This document shows, in pieces, positions 14,469 to 23,103 of a DNA stretch of 64,000 bases. The DNA is from Agromyces kandeliae (GTDB lineage Bacteria; Actinomycetota; Actinomycetes; Actinomycetales; Microbacteriaceae). The notes beneath the pieces were generated by a model. The model was not told where the DNA came from, did not search any database, and was given only the letters and a program-made list of their open reading frames with translations. The position numbers and the translations under genes were made by a program. How positions within the stretch are numbered: the first letter of the stretch is position 1; each line of letters opens with the position of its first letter. The DNA lies in NCBI RefSeq assembly GCF_009674665.1, contig NZ_WKJD01000002.1, positions 1 through 64,000 of the forward strand, given 5' to 3'.

Positions 14469-17123
14469 CTACGCCTCGATATGCACCGTCTCAGCGCGAT
14501 CACGGCCATCCTGATCTCGCGCGTGCGTGAACGACACCAGTGTGCCAGGAATGAGAAGCGCGGGATCGGGATTGTTTCGGAGAGTCCCGAAATGGAAGAA
14601 GACATTGTTGGGGAACTCCGGATGCGCGATGAACCCGTACGTCTCTTTCACTGTGATGATGGAGCCACTGTATTGGATGCCGGGCGAAACTGGCAGTTGC
14701 TCACTGCCTGCTTGTCGTATCGCCGGTGAGGGCCAGCCGTTCGGAAGGAGTTGCTTCTGGATCGAGTCCGGGAGTGACGCGACGGCGGCAGTCAGACGCT
14801 TCCAGCTCTCGACAACTCGGAATCGCCCCACGTTGTCGAGAATGTAGTCCAATGCCGACTTGAGGCGCCGAATTTGTTGCGGCGTTGCTTCCGCGACGTA
14901 TCGAAGCGCCTTTGCTGCATCAGTGACGGAACGCCCGACAGCTTCGATTAGCTTGAAGTCATGGCTTCCCGCGTCCAGGAGAGACCTCCCCGCAGTGAAA
15001 CCAGCCAGGCACTTGTCGACGGCAGCGTCTGGCATCCGGTCCTGAAGCTCGTCCTCGGCCCAGCGTCGCCAACTGTCGACCAGCGCAGTAGTAACGATGC
15101 GCTGGAGCTTCTTGCTGTCGCTGTCTAGCGCCTGCTCTAGGAGTTCCTGACCCTCCGCGAATCTCCTAATCCAGACATAGTAGTTTCCAAGAGCCATTGC
15201 CGTATCTGCGTTTGCCAGGATCTTATGAGCAAACTCCGCATGAGGGATCGCTGCGTCCATGTCGTGGCCATTTCGAGCGAGGTGGCCCGCTAGGAAATGG
15301 CTGACGCGTGCTCGCTCAACATCACTCTCGCAAGCGGATAGGGCGGCGCGATATCGACTTGTAGCACCGGGCACGTTGCCGCGTCGACTCGCGATGAAGG
15401 CATCGACGCGATCGATTTCGTAGTATTCCGGATTCAAGCTGCGAGCCCGAGAGATGTGCAGGGTTGCTGCATCGAAATCCTCGCGGGTGCTCAGTCGAAG
15501 GGCGAGCCGCAAGAGGTGCGCGGTAGGTTCGTCCTCTGGCGAACGCGCGTGCACCACATTGGGGTCAAGTTCGCGACGGACCTGGGCGAGTCGTGCTTCC
15601 TCGCGGTCTTGAAGATACGCCGCTTCCCGGTCAATCACCGCTTGAAGCACGGCGTTCGAGAGATCCACACGTGGAAGATACGCTCTCGCGGTAGGCGACA
15701 GTTCCAGCAGGTCTGGCGCACCGAGCTCGGAACTTGGCGTTCGAACAAGAAGGGAGCCCTGCGCCAAGTCCTGCGCGGTCCTGCGTAGCGTGTCAACTTC
15801 GAGGGCGGTTACGACTGCCAGTTCGTCGAATGAAATGGGACGATCGAGCGTTCTTAGTACGGCGAGCACAAGCTTTGAGTCCGGCGTCAGTGCCTCATAA
15901 ACGTTGTCGACGCAGAACTTCAGAAGTTCATCCTGATTGCGAAGCGTGTCCGTGGGGACCTTCCCGCTCTCGACACTGAGGATGAACCAACGTATCGCTA
16001 GTGGCGAATGGCGGAGCCGCCGCACAGTGCGTTCAGCGGCTTCCTGTGAAAGCCCAGCTAACCCAGCCTGCCCACGACGTCTGGAGAACTTTCGGAAGAG
16101 GAGCACGGCGTCGCTCTCCTTAAGGCCTCCGAGTGGCATCCTTCGCTCGATCTGTCCAATACCTACGCGACTCGTGAATAGGAAAGTGACGCTCTCCGGA
16201 AGTTCGTCATAAAGACGAAGAACCTCCGTCCCCTGCACTGATTCAAGATTGTCGATAACAACGAGGGCACTCAATCCACTCAGGTAGTCCGCGAGTTCGT
16301 CGACACTGCCACCAAACGACGGCTCAAGTGCTCTGCCGAGTTGATTCGTGGCGCCGGACACGTCTCGCACAGCATCGGCGATGGATCGCACACCGTCGGC
16401 GGTGAGCCTCTCATGCTTGAGAGATACCCATAGCACCGCTTCGAAAGGCGGATCCAGCGCATCGACAAGTGAGTACGAGGCCTCGAGGGCCAGTGCGGTT
16501 TTCCCGATACCACCCTCTCCTGTGACAGTAATCATCCGGTCTCGACCCTTAACCAGCAAGTCGACCAACTGGCTGACTTCGCTAGTTCTACCTACGAGAC
16601 CGGTCTCGTCAAAGTCGGCAGCAGGCAAATTGTGGAGGACTCGGTCGTGTGGCGCTGGCGTGGTCGTGTAGGCGGGCTCCCAATCAGCATCGGTGTCCAG
16701 TCGCGCTAGGACATCGCGTGTCAAAGCGAAATGCCGCGTCGAGAACCGATTGACGAAGGCGGTTGCGTTATCAAGATCATCTACGCGGAGCGGGCGGCCG
16801 TGCATGACGCGGTTGCGCACTCCGACGAACGCGTCAAGAGCTCCGACGTTGCGGGCGAGCTCATCGCCCAGATCCCGCGGCAGAGAGTGTGAGTGCCTGA
16901 GCAAAACATCGTAGGCCTGGCGAAGGTACAGGTAATTCGTGATCGAAAGCGTCGGTCCCGCGTCATCTCGAGAGCGCCGCTCTTGCGCGTCCGGGAGATC
17001 CGGCCCCAGTACTTCCTCTTCATTAAGGTGATCCAACAGGTAGTTATCGATTGAGTACCGGAGATCCTGTTCGAGACTGTCGATAACGATGAACGCCCGA
17101 GCTTTCGAGGTGATTTCGGCCAC
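14469..17123 (-). CDS. STAND ATPase: HEPN - NB-ARC - TPR - cold-shock-like domain
   Basis: 884 residues from GTG 17123. Residues about 8-145 form a HEPN-like helical domain (close to the Swt1-type) with GVRNRVMHGR, the Arg-x4-His motif at R103-H108. The NB-ARC NTPase follows: LVGRTSEVSQL (176-186), Walker A TGEGGIGKT (201-209), Walker B ALVVIDNLE (286-294), sensor FTSR (316-319) and SPLAIRWF (373-380) in the place of GLPLAL. About 480-800 are helical repeats of TPR type. The last 70 residues, GSIITVKETYGFIAHPEF then NNVFFHFGTL and TLVSFTHARDQDGRD, match the layout of a cold-shock RNA-binding domain. Known STAND proteins of this type (Avs and others) sense phage products through the C-terminus and fire an N-terminal effector. 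Here the effector would be a HEPN RNase; RNA sensing is inference. Confidence 0.85.
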   Translation of the reverse strand: MAEITSKARAFIVIDSLEQDLRYSIDNYLLDHLNEEEVLGPDLPDAQERRSRDDAGPTLSITNYLYLRQAYDVLLRHSHSLPRDLGDELARNVGALDAFVGVRNRVMHGRPLRVDDLDNATAFVNRFSTRHFALTRDVLARLDTDADWEPAYTTTPAPHDRVLHNLPAADFDETGLVGRTSEVSQLVDLLVKGRDRMITVTGEGGIGKTALALEASYSLVDALDPPFEAVLWVSLKHERLTADGVRSIADAVRDVSGATNQLGRALEPSFGGSVDELADYLSGLSALVVIDNLESVQGTEVLRLYDELPESVTFLFTSRVGIGQIERRMPLGGLKESDAVLLFRKFSRRRGQAGLAGLSQEAAERTVRRLRHSPLAIRWFILSVESGKVPTDTLRNQDELLKFCVDNVYEALTPDSKLVLAVLRTLDRPISFDELAVVTALEVDTLRRTAQDLAQGSLLVRTPSSELGAPDLLELSPTARAYLPRVDLSNAVLQAVIDREAAYLQDREEARLAQVRRELDPNVVHARSPEDEPTAHLLRLALRLSTREDFDAATLHISRARSLNPEYYEIDRVDAFIASRRGNVPGATSRYRAALSACESDVERARVSHFLAGHLARNGHDMDAAIPHAEFAHKILANADTAMALGNYYVWIRRFAEGQELLEQALDSDSKKLQRIVTTALVDSWRRWAEDELQDRMPDAAVDKCLAGFTAGRSLLDAGSHDFKLIEAVGRSVTDAAKALRYVAEATPQQIRRLKSALDYILDNVGRFRVVESWKRLTAAVASLPDSIQKQLLPNGWPSPAIRQAGSEQLPVSPGIQYSGSIITVKETYGFIAHPEFPNNVFFHFGTLRNNPDPALLIPGTLVSFTHARDQDGRDRAETVHIEA

Positions 17124-17394
17124 TACGCCCCCATTCCTGTCGGTCGCCGTAGCTTATCGGGATCCACTGTCTTCGATCGCTCGTGTACTCGATGATGCAT
17201 ACCGGCGGCACGGGTGGCCACGAAGCATCCGCATGTCGGACCTGCTACATGCCCGTGTGCATACGCCGAGCGACGAGGCCACATGACACTACGTGTAGCG
17301 CTGTCGCCGTACCTGGAGGCGCATCCCGACCGATCAGTGGCATTCCCTTCACGGCCTTAGGAAGCGGCGGGAATAGCGTCGCGGCCTCCGCGTT
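17124..17394. other. intergenic region between the STAND gene and the HAIR element
   Basis: These 271 bases hold the unlocated promoter of the STAND gene on the minus strand and the upstream region of the ClpC-type gene on the plus strand. No gene is supported. Base composition changes from island-like to backbone-like near 17330. Confidence 0.5.
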
Positions 17395-17501
17395 GAACTT
17401 GAGCGTACCCAACTCAAGTTCCCAGGAGGACCTAGGTGCCAGACGACTTCAACGAGGCCGGCTCGAGCTCGTTCGACGAGTTCCTGAGCCGCTACCTCGC
17501 G
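17395..17501 (+). repeat. direct repeat copy B: 5' end of the intact ClpC-type gene
   Basis: This is the functional partner of 12377-17487's left end (copy A at 12377-12487). It spans the HAIR operator, ribosome site and first 22 codons of the intact gene. The two copies are in direct orientation and bracket 4.9 kb. Confidence 0.9.
17398..17418 (+). promoter_or_regulatory. HAIR element, probable HspR operator
   Basis: CTTGAGC (17398-17404), seven bases, ACTCAAG (17412-17418). The published HspR inverted repeat is CTTGAGT-N7-ACTCAAG, so only one base differs. It lies 18 bases before the GTG start, with an AGGAGGA ribosome site (17424-17430) between. In actinobacteria HspR with DnaK represses dnaK and clpB, so heat-shock control of this gene is expected. 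Confidence 0.85.
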
Positions 17502-20063
17502 GGTGAGCAGGCCAGGCAGGCGCGGTCGATCGACCTCAGCCGGTTCCTGACCTCGCGCACCCAGAGCATCCTGCAGCGTGCCGGACGCTTCGCGCTCGAG
17601 CGCGGGCAGACCGAGCTCGACGCGCTGCACATCCTGCGCGTCATCGTCGAGGACGAGTCCGTCGCGCAGGCGATCACCCGCGTCGGCGCGTCGCCCGAGC
17701 GCATCATCACGGCGACCGAGGCGCGGCTGCCCGCGGCATCCGACACCGCCGACGCGAACGCGGCGACCATCACTCCGTCGGCCAGCCGCGCGCTGTTCCA
17801 CGCGTACCAGGTCGCACGCTCGAGCGGGTCGACGTACATCGACCCCGAGCACCTCTTCTTCGCGCTCGTGCTCGGGCAGGACGCCCCCGCCGGGCAGGTG
17901 CTCGCGCGCGGCGGCGTCACCGCCGAGGCGCTCGCGGCCGGCTTGGGGGAGCACGTGGCATCCGACCCGTCCGCCGGCCCCGACATGGGCGGCATGGGCG
18001 AGCAGACGGATGCCGCGGCATCCGCCACGCCCATGCTCGACAAGTTCGGCCTCGACCTCACCGAGCGCGCCATGAACGGTGAGCTCGACCCCGTGATCGG
18101 CCGTGCCGACGAGATCGAGCAGACCATCGAGATCCTCAGCCGCCGCACGAAGAACAACCCCGTGCTGATCGGCGAGGCCGGCGTCGGCAAGACCGCGATC
18201 GTCGAGGGCCTCGCCCGCGCGATCGTCGAGGAGAACGTGCCCGAGGCGCTGCTCGGCAAGCGCGTCGTCGCCCTCGACCTGCCCGCCATGCTCGCCGGCA
18301 CCCGCTACCGCGGCGACTTCGAGGAGCGCCTCACCAAGACGATGGAGGAGATCGCCGAGCACAAGGGCGAGCTGATCGTCTTCGTCGACGAGGTGCACTC
18401 CGTCGTCGGCGCCGGCGGCGGCGCTGGAGATGCAGGCATGGGCGCTGGTGACATCCTGAAGCCCCGCCTCGCCCGCGGCGAGCTGCACCTCGTGGGCGCG
18501 ACCACGCTCAAGGAGTACCGCACCATCGAGAAGGACCCCGCGCTCGAGCGCCGGTTCCAGCCGGTGAAGGTCGGCGAGCCCTCGATCGAGGACGCCGTGC
18601 TCATCATGCAGGGCCTGCGCCCCGCGTACGAGGAGCACCACGGCGTCACCTATACCGACGACGCGCTGCGCGCCGCCGTCGAGCTCTCCGCGCGGTACCT
18701 CACCGACCGCGTGCTGCCCGACAAGGCCATCGACCTCATCGACCAGGCCGGCGCGCGCCTGCGCCTGAAGCTGGGCGTGAAGGTGGATGTCTCCGCCCTC
18801 ATCGAGCGCCTCGCCGACCTGGAGGCCGACAAGAACGCGGCCGTCCGCGCCGAGCACTACGAGGAGGCGTCGCGCATCCGCGACGAGATCGAGAAGGTGC
18901 AGGAGCGGCTGGATGAGGCGACCGAGAAGGCCGCCGCGCAGGGCCGTGCCGTGGCATCCGCTTCATCTTCGGCGGATGGCGCTGCCGCGACCTCGACCGT
19001 GATCGACGAGGCGCAGATCGCCGCCGTGATCTCGCGGGCCACCGGCATCCCGGTCAGTCGGGTCACCGAGGGCGAGCGCGAGCGCCTCGCGAACCTCGAG
19101 GGCGAGCTGCACGCCCGGGTCATCGGGCAGGATGACGCGGTCACCGCCGTCGCCCGCTCGGTGCGGCGCAACCGCACCGGCATGGGCGACGCGAAGCGGC
19201 CGGTCGGCTCGTTCCTGTTCCTCGGACCGACCGGCGTCGGCAAGACCGAGCTGGCGCGGGCGCTGGCGTCGTCGCTGTTCGACGACGAGGGCGCGATCAT
19301 CCGCTTCGACATGAGCGAGTTCGGCGAGCGGCACACGGTGTCGCGGCTCGTCGGCGCCCCTCCCGGATACGTCGGCTACGACGAGGCCGGCCAGCTCACC
19401 GAGCGCGTGCGCCGCAACCCGTACTCGATCGTGCTGTTCGACGAGATCGAGAAGGCGCACCCCGACGTGTTCAACCTGCTGCTGCAGGTGCTCGACGACG
19501 GACGCCTGACCGACGGCCAGGGTCGCACGGTCGACTTCCGCAACACGGTGGTCATCATGACCTCGAACCTCGGTTCGGAGTTCCTCGCGTCGCGGTCGGG
19601 TGCGCTCGGCTTCGTGGCGTCGGCGGATGCTGCGGCCAACGGCTTCTCGTCGATGGACGACGTGCGCCAGCGCGTGATGGGCAAGGTGCGCGAGGCCATG
19701 CGGCCGGAGTTCCTGAACCGCATCGACGAGATCGTGCTGTTCCAGAAGCTGTCGTCGTCGGAGATCGCTGAGATCGTGCGCCTGATGCTGGGTGCGACGT
19801 CGGCGCGGCTGGCCGCGCGCGAGATCGGCTTCGAGGTGACGGATGCCGCGGTGGCGCTCCTGGCGGAGCTCGGCTACGAGCCCGAGTACGGTGCTCGCCC
19901 GCTGCGTCGCCTGATCCAGCGCGAGATCGACGACCGCATCGCCGACCTCTTCATCACCGGCGCCCTCGGCGACGGCGAGGCGGTGCGTGTGGATGCCGCC
20001 GACGGCGAGTTCGTCGTCGCATCCGTGCCCAACGCGACGGTCGACCTGATGCAGGCGGCGTAG
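17436..20063 (+). CDS. ClpC-type AAA+ unfoldase (Clp ATPase subunit)
   Basis: 875 residues from GTG 17436, well placed behind AGGAGGA. Order: N-terminal Clp repeats (about 30-165), AAA1 with [15 protein letters not shown] near 247, a UVR-type middle segment [20 protein letters not shown] near 470-490, and AAA2 with [15 protein letters not shown] near 600. The UVR segment and an ALGF loop after the second Walker motifs are ClpC features; the ALGF is where ClpP docks. It unfolds substrates for ClpP. The HAIR operator points to heat-shock control by HspR, which is more usual for ClpB, so this may be a second, stress-specific ClpC-like protein. Single-gene unit; a duplicated fragment of its start lies 5 kb upstream. 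Confidence 0.92.
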   Translation: MPDDFNEAGSSSFDEFLSRYLAGEQARQARSIDLSRFLTSRTQSILQRAGRFALERGQTELDALHILRVIVEDESVAQAITRVGASPERIITATEARLPAASDTADANAATITPSASRALFHAYQVARSSGSTYIDPEHLFFALVLGQDAPAGQVLARGGVTAEALAAGLGEHVASDPSAGPDMGGMGEQTDAAASATPMLDKFGLDLTERAMNGELDPVIGRADEIEQTIEILSRRTKNNPVLIGEAGVGKTAIVEGLARAIVEENVPEALLGKRVVALDLPAMLAGTRYRGDFEERLTKTMEEIAEHKGELIVFVDEVHSVVGAGGGAGDAGMGAGDILKPRLARGELHLVGATTLKEYRTIEKDPALERRFQPVKVGEPSIEDAVLIMQGLRPAYEEHHGVTYTDDALRAAVELSARYLTDRVLPDKAIDLIDQAGARLRLKLGVKVDVSALIERLADLEADKNAAVRAEHYEEASRIRDEIEKVQERLDEATEKAAAQGRAVASASSSADGAAATSTVIDEAQIAAVISRATGIPVSRVTEGERERLANLEGELHARVIGQDDAVTAVARSVRRNRTGMGDAKRPVGSFLFLGPTGVGKTELARALASSLFDDEGAIIRFDMSEFGERHTVSRLVGAPPGYVGYDEAGQLTERVRRNPYSIVLFDEIEKAHPDVFNLLLQVLDDGRLTDGQGRTVDFRNTVVIMTSNLGSEFLASRSGALGFVASADAAANGFSSMDDVRQRVMGKVREAMRPEFLNRIDEIVLFQKLSSSEIAEIVRLMLGATSARLAAREIGFEVTDAAVALLAELGYEPEYGARPLRRLIQREIDDRIADLFITGALGDGEAVRVDAADGEFVVASVPNATVDLMQAA

Positions 20064-20093
20064 GACTCCCACGTCCCCGCCCCACCTCACCGA

Positions 20094-20192
20094 TTGGACG
20101 AAACTGGGCGCCCGGCATCCGCCCTGACCGCCACATTTCGTCCAAACGAGCAACGCAGGCCCGGCACCCCATCGGGTGCCGGGCCTTCGTCG
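20094..20192. repeat. intergenic palindromic repeat, family 1 copy 1
   Basis: Two nested inverted repeats: TTGGACGAAA (20094-20103) with TTTCGTCCAA (20136-20145), then a perfect 13-bp hairpin, AGGCCCGGCACCC (20157-20169), CATC, GGGTGCCGGGCCT (20174-20186). The same arrangement recurs at 24744-24843. Here it follows the ClpC-type gene and the second hairpin may also act as its terminator. Confidence 0.85.
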
Positions 20193-20325
20193 TACCCGGA
20201 CGCCGAGTGCGGCAGCCGTCCGCGTTCCGGCGCGCGGACGCGTCGCGCGAGTCCGTCGGCGTCACCCGGCGCGCGGGGAGCCTCCCGCTAGGGTCGGGGG
20301 AGGCGAGCGCGCCCCGGGGGAAGCG

Positions 20326-22416
20326 ATGGCGACGACACAGGCGACCGATGCCGAGACACCACGGCGGTTCGCCGCGATCGTGACGAAGGCGCCCGCGACC
20401 CTGGTGACCGTCGCGGTCATCCTCATCGCAGGGCTCGCGACCGGGGCGCTGTGGTCGCCGTTCGTCGACCATCCGCTGTTCGAGAGCGTCGCCTACGGGC
20501 TGCCGGCCTTCGCCGAGGGGAAGTTCTGGACCCCGATCACCGGCACGTTCTTCGTCGACCACCCCGTCGTCTACCTGTTCGCGATCGCGAGCTTCGCGGG
20601 CATGGCGTTCCTCGAGATCAAGCGCGGTGGGCGCATCGCGCTGGGGTACTTCTGGGTGGGGCAGCTGTTCGCGATCCTCGCGAGCGCGCTGTTCCTCTGG
20701 CTCGCCGCCCTGCTGCCGTGGCCGTGGGCCCAACTCGAGGCCACCGTGCTCGATGTCGGGCCGTCGGGCGGCACCGTGGCGTGCATCGCCGCCGCGGTCG
20801 GGCTGTTCGTGCAGCCCTGGCGGGTGCGGGCGTGGCTGGTGCTCATCGCGTTCAGCGTCGTCACGCTGCTCTTCTGGGGGAGCCTCGCCGACCTCGAGCA
20901 CGCCTTCGCCGTGGGCCTCGTGCTGGTCGTCGACCGGTCGCTGAAGGTCCAGCGGACGACCGTGCACGAGCAGCGGATCATCGCCGGCATCGCGAGCCTC
21001 GCGCTCGGCGCCATCGTGCTGCTCACGACGCTCGCGCCCACCTTCGGCCCGTTCGGTCGCACCGAGCCAGCGGGCGGCTCGTTCGTCGACCTCGCCCTCG
21101 ACGTCGCCGTCATCCTCATCGTCACGAACGGCCTGGTCCGTGGTCGACGCTGGGCCTGGGTGCTGACGCTCATCTGGGGTCTGCTCAACGCGCTGGTATC
21201 GCTCGCGCTCGTGGTGCTGCTCCTGACGGTGCTCCGCGATGCCGAGGCCGACGCCGTGATCGGCGGCGACGCCGGCGTCGCGATCGCCACCGGCATCCTC
21301 TGGCTGCTGATGGCCGTCTACCTGATCGCCGTCCGCCGGGCGTTCGCGGCGAGGCGCCGGCCCGAACTCGGCATCGCCCCGCCGCCGACGCGCGACGACG
21401 TCGCGCGGGAACTCCGCACGCACGGCGGCGGCACGCTGTCGTGGATGACCACCTGGCCGCACATGCAGTACGCCCGCACGTCGACCGGCATCGTCGCCTA
21501 CCAGCGCCGAGCCGGCGTCGCGCTCGTGCTCGCCGACCCGATCGGACCCGAGGCATCCCGCGACGAGTCGGTGTCCGAGTTCATCGACATGGCCGAGCAC
21601 GCGGGGCTCGTCCCGTGCTTCTTCAGCTCGGGCGAGGCCACCCGAGCGGCCGTTCCCGGCGGATGGCGCAGCCTGGTCGTCGCCGACGACACCATCGTCG
21701 ACCTCGAGGGGCTCGCGTTCTCGGGCAAGCGGTGGGCTGCGGTGCGCGGCGCGCTGAACCGAGCCGAGCGCGAGGGCATGGAGTTCCGGCTGACACGACT
21801 GGCCGACGAGAGCTGGGGCATCCGAGCCCAGCTGCGGGCCATCAGCGAGCAGTGGGTCGGCGACAAGGACCTTCCCGAGATGGGCTTCACCCTCGGCACG
21901 CTCGACGAGGCCGCCGACCCCGAGGTGCGGCTCGCGCTCGCGATCTCGCCGAAGGGGGATGTCGACGGGTTCCTGTCGTGGCTGCCGGTCTACGGCGACG
22001 CCGGCATCCGCGGATGGACGCTGGACCTCATGCGCCGCCGCGAGAACGGATTCGGGCCCGTGATGGAGTTCCTCATCGGCTCGTCGGCGCAACGCTTCGC
22101 CGAGGAGGGGGCGGAGATCATGTCGCTGTCGGGTGCGCCCCTGACCCACGACTACCCGCCGGACGCCGGGAGGATCGCCGAGCTCTCCGAGCTGCTGTCG
22201 AGGGTGCTCGAGCCGGTGTACGGCTTCCAGTCCCTCCATCGGTTCAAGGGCAAGTTCAACCCGCGCTTCGAGCAGCTCTACCTGCTCTACCGCGACGAGG
22301 CCGACCTCACGCGTATTGGAGCCGCCCTGACCCGCGCGTTCCTGCCCGATGCCAGCGTCCGGCAGTTCGCCGGCGCCGGGCTCGAGCTGGTGCGGAGGCC
22401 CGGCGGCGCAGACTGA
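20326..22416 (+). CDS. MprF-like phosphatidylglycerol aminoacyltransferase (DUF2156) with membrane domain
   Basis: 696 residues. The N-terminal 345 residues have about eight to nine hydrophobic helices (for example LVTVAVILIAGLATGALW and VYLFAIASFAGMAFLEI); the first part, with GTFFVDHPVVYLF, looks rhomboid-like. The C-terminal 330 residues are the DUF2156 acyltransferase: GGTLSWMTTWPHMQY, YQRRAGVALVLADPIG, GKRWAAVRGALNRAEREGM, ELTLDLMRRRENG-like segments and a final HRFKGKFNPRFEQLYLLY. Family members transfer lysine or another amino acid from tRNA to membrane phosphatidylglycerol, giving resistance to cationic peptides. Start ATG 20326 follows a GGGGGAA site. The amino acid used cannot be told from sequence. 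Confidence 0.88.
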   Translation: MATTQATDAETPRRFAAIVTKAPATLVTVAVILIAGLATGALWSPFVDHPLFESVAYGLPAFAEGKFWTPITGTFFVDHPVVYLFAIASFAGMAFLEIKRGGRIALGYFWVGQLFAILASALFLWLAALLPWPWAQLEATVLDVGPSGGTVACIAAAVGLFVQPWRVRAWLVLIAFSVVTLLFWGSLADLEHAFAVGLVLVVDRSLKVQRTTVHEQRIIAGIASLALGAIVLLTTLAPTFGPFGRTEPAGGSFVDLALDVAVILIVTNGLVRGRRWAWVLTLIWGLLNALVSLALVVLLLTVLRDAEADAVIGGDAGVAIATGILWLLMAVYLIAVRRAFAARRRPELGIAPPPTRDDVARELRTHGGGTLSWMTTWPHMQYARTSTGIVAYQRRAGVALVLADPIGPEASRDESVSEFIDMAEHAGLVPCFFSSGEATRAAVPGGWRSLVVADDTIVDLEGLAFSGKRWAAVRGALNRAEREGMEFRLTRLADESWGIRAQLRAISEQWVGDKDLPEMGFTLGTLDEAADPEVRLALAISPKGDVDGFLSWLPVYGDAGIRGWTLDLMRRRENGFGPVMEFLIGSSAQRFAEEGAEIMSLSGAPLTHDYPPDAGRIAELSELLSRVLEPVYGFQSLHRFKGKFNPRFEQLYLLYRDEADLTRIGAALTRAFLPDASVRQFAGAGLELVRRPGGAD

Positions 22417-22476
22417 CGACCGGCGCCCGGCTTCGTCTCGAGGTCGGGCGTCGGCGGATGGTTCGGGGCTCTCGTC

Positions 22477-23094
22477 TCAGGACGACGCGCCGCGCGCGCC
22501 CACGAGCACCGCCTGCAGGGCGGGGCCGAGGCGGGCGGCGAGCTCGTCCATGTCGAGCGGTTCGAGCGCGTCGACCCGCAGGATGCGGGTGTGGAAGGCG
22601 ACGCCGACCATGAGCGCGCTCGCGAGGGCGACGCGGACGGGAGCGTCGTCGTCATCGCCGGCGAGCCCCGCCGCGTGCGTCAAGAGTGCGCGACCGATCG
22701 TGTCGCGGAGCAGTCGCGCGGCCGACTCGTCGGCGGACGCCGAGCGGATCAGCGAGATGCCGATGCCCCGGGGATCGCCGATGAAGCGGCGCAGGAACGT
22801 GCGGGCGAGGACCTCGCCGCGGTCCTCCGGGGCGGCGGCGAGGGCGTCGCCGACGAGGAAGAGCGGGTCGTCGGGGATCTCGTGCGCGGCGAGGAAGAGC
22901 GCCTGCTTCGATCCGAAGTGGTGCGCGATCAGCGCCGGGTCGACCTCGGCGCGCCGCGCCACGGCCCGCACGCTCGTCGCAGTGAAACCGGAGGCCGCGA
23001 ACTCCGCCCGCGCCGCATCGAGGATGGCGCGCCGTGTCTGCTGCGCGTCGCCGGCGCGTCGGCCTCGCTTCCGCGCCGGAGTCGTGTCATCCAT
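22477..23094 (-). CDS. TetR-family regulator of the monooxygenase
   Basis: 205 residues. The HTH is TSVRAVARRAEVDPALIAHH (about 41-60) followed by FGSKQALFLAAH, the standard TetR signature; the C-terminal ligand domain belongs to the TetR_C class with RFIGDPRGIGISLIRSA. It starts 9 bases after the monooxygenase stop, so both are in one operon and it is probably self-regulated. The 14-bp palindrome in the promoter at 24702-24715 is the likely operator. The inducer is probably an aromatic or polyketide-like substrate of the monooxygenase; that is inference. Confidence 0.92.
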   Translation of the reverse strand: MDDTTPARKRGRRAGDAQQTRRAILDAARAEFAASGFTATSVRAVARRAEVDPALIAHHFGSKQALFLAAHEIPDDPLFLVGDALAAAPEDRGEVLARTFLRRFIGDPRGIGISLIRSASADESAARLLRDTIGRALLTHAAGLAGDDDDAPVRVALASALMVGVAFHTRILRVDALEPLDMDELAARLGPALQAVLVGARGASS

Positions 23095-23103
23095 CTCGTC
23101 GTC

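Noticed and set aside
8500-17400. Search for integrase, transposase or tRNA attachment site in the island
   Set aside because: None was found, so I do not call it a prophage or ICE. The ClpC-start repeat is the only boundary sign.
19954-22239. A 761-codon minus-strand open frame
   Set aside because: Antisense to the MprF-like and ClpC-type genes; Arg/Glu/His-rich and featureless.
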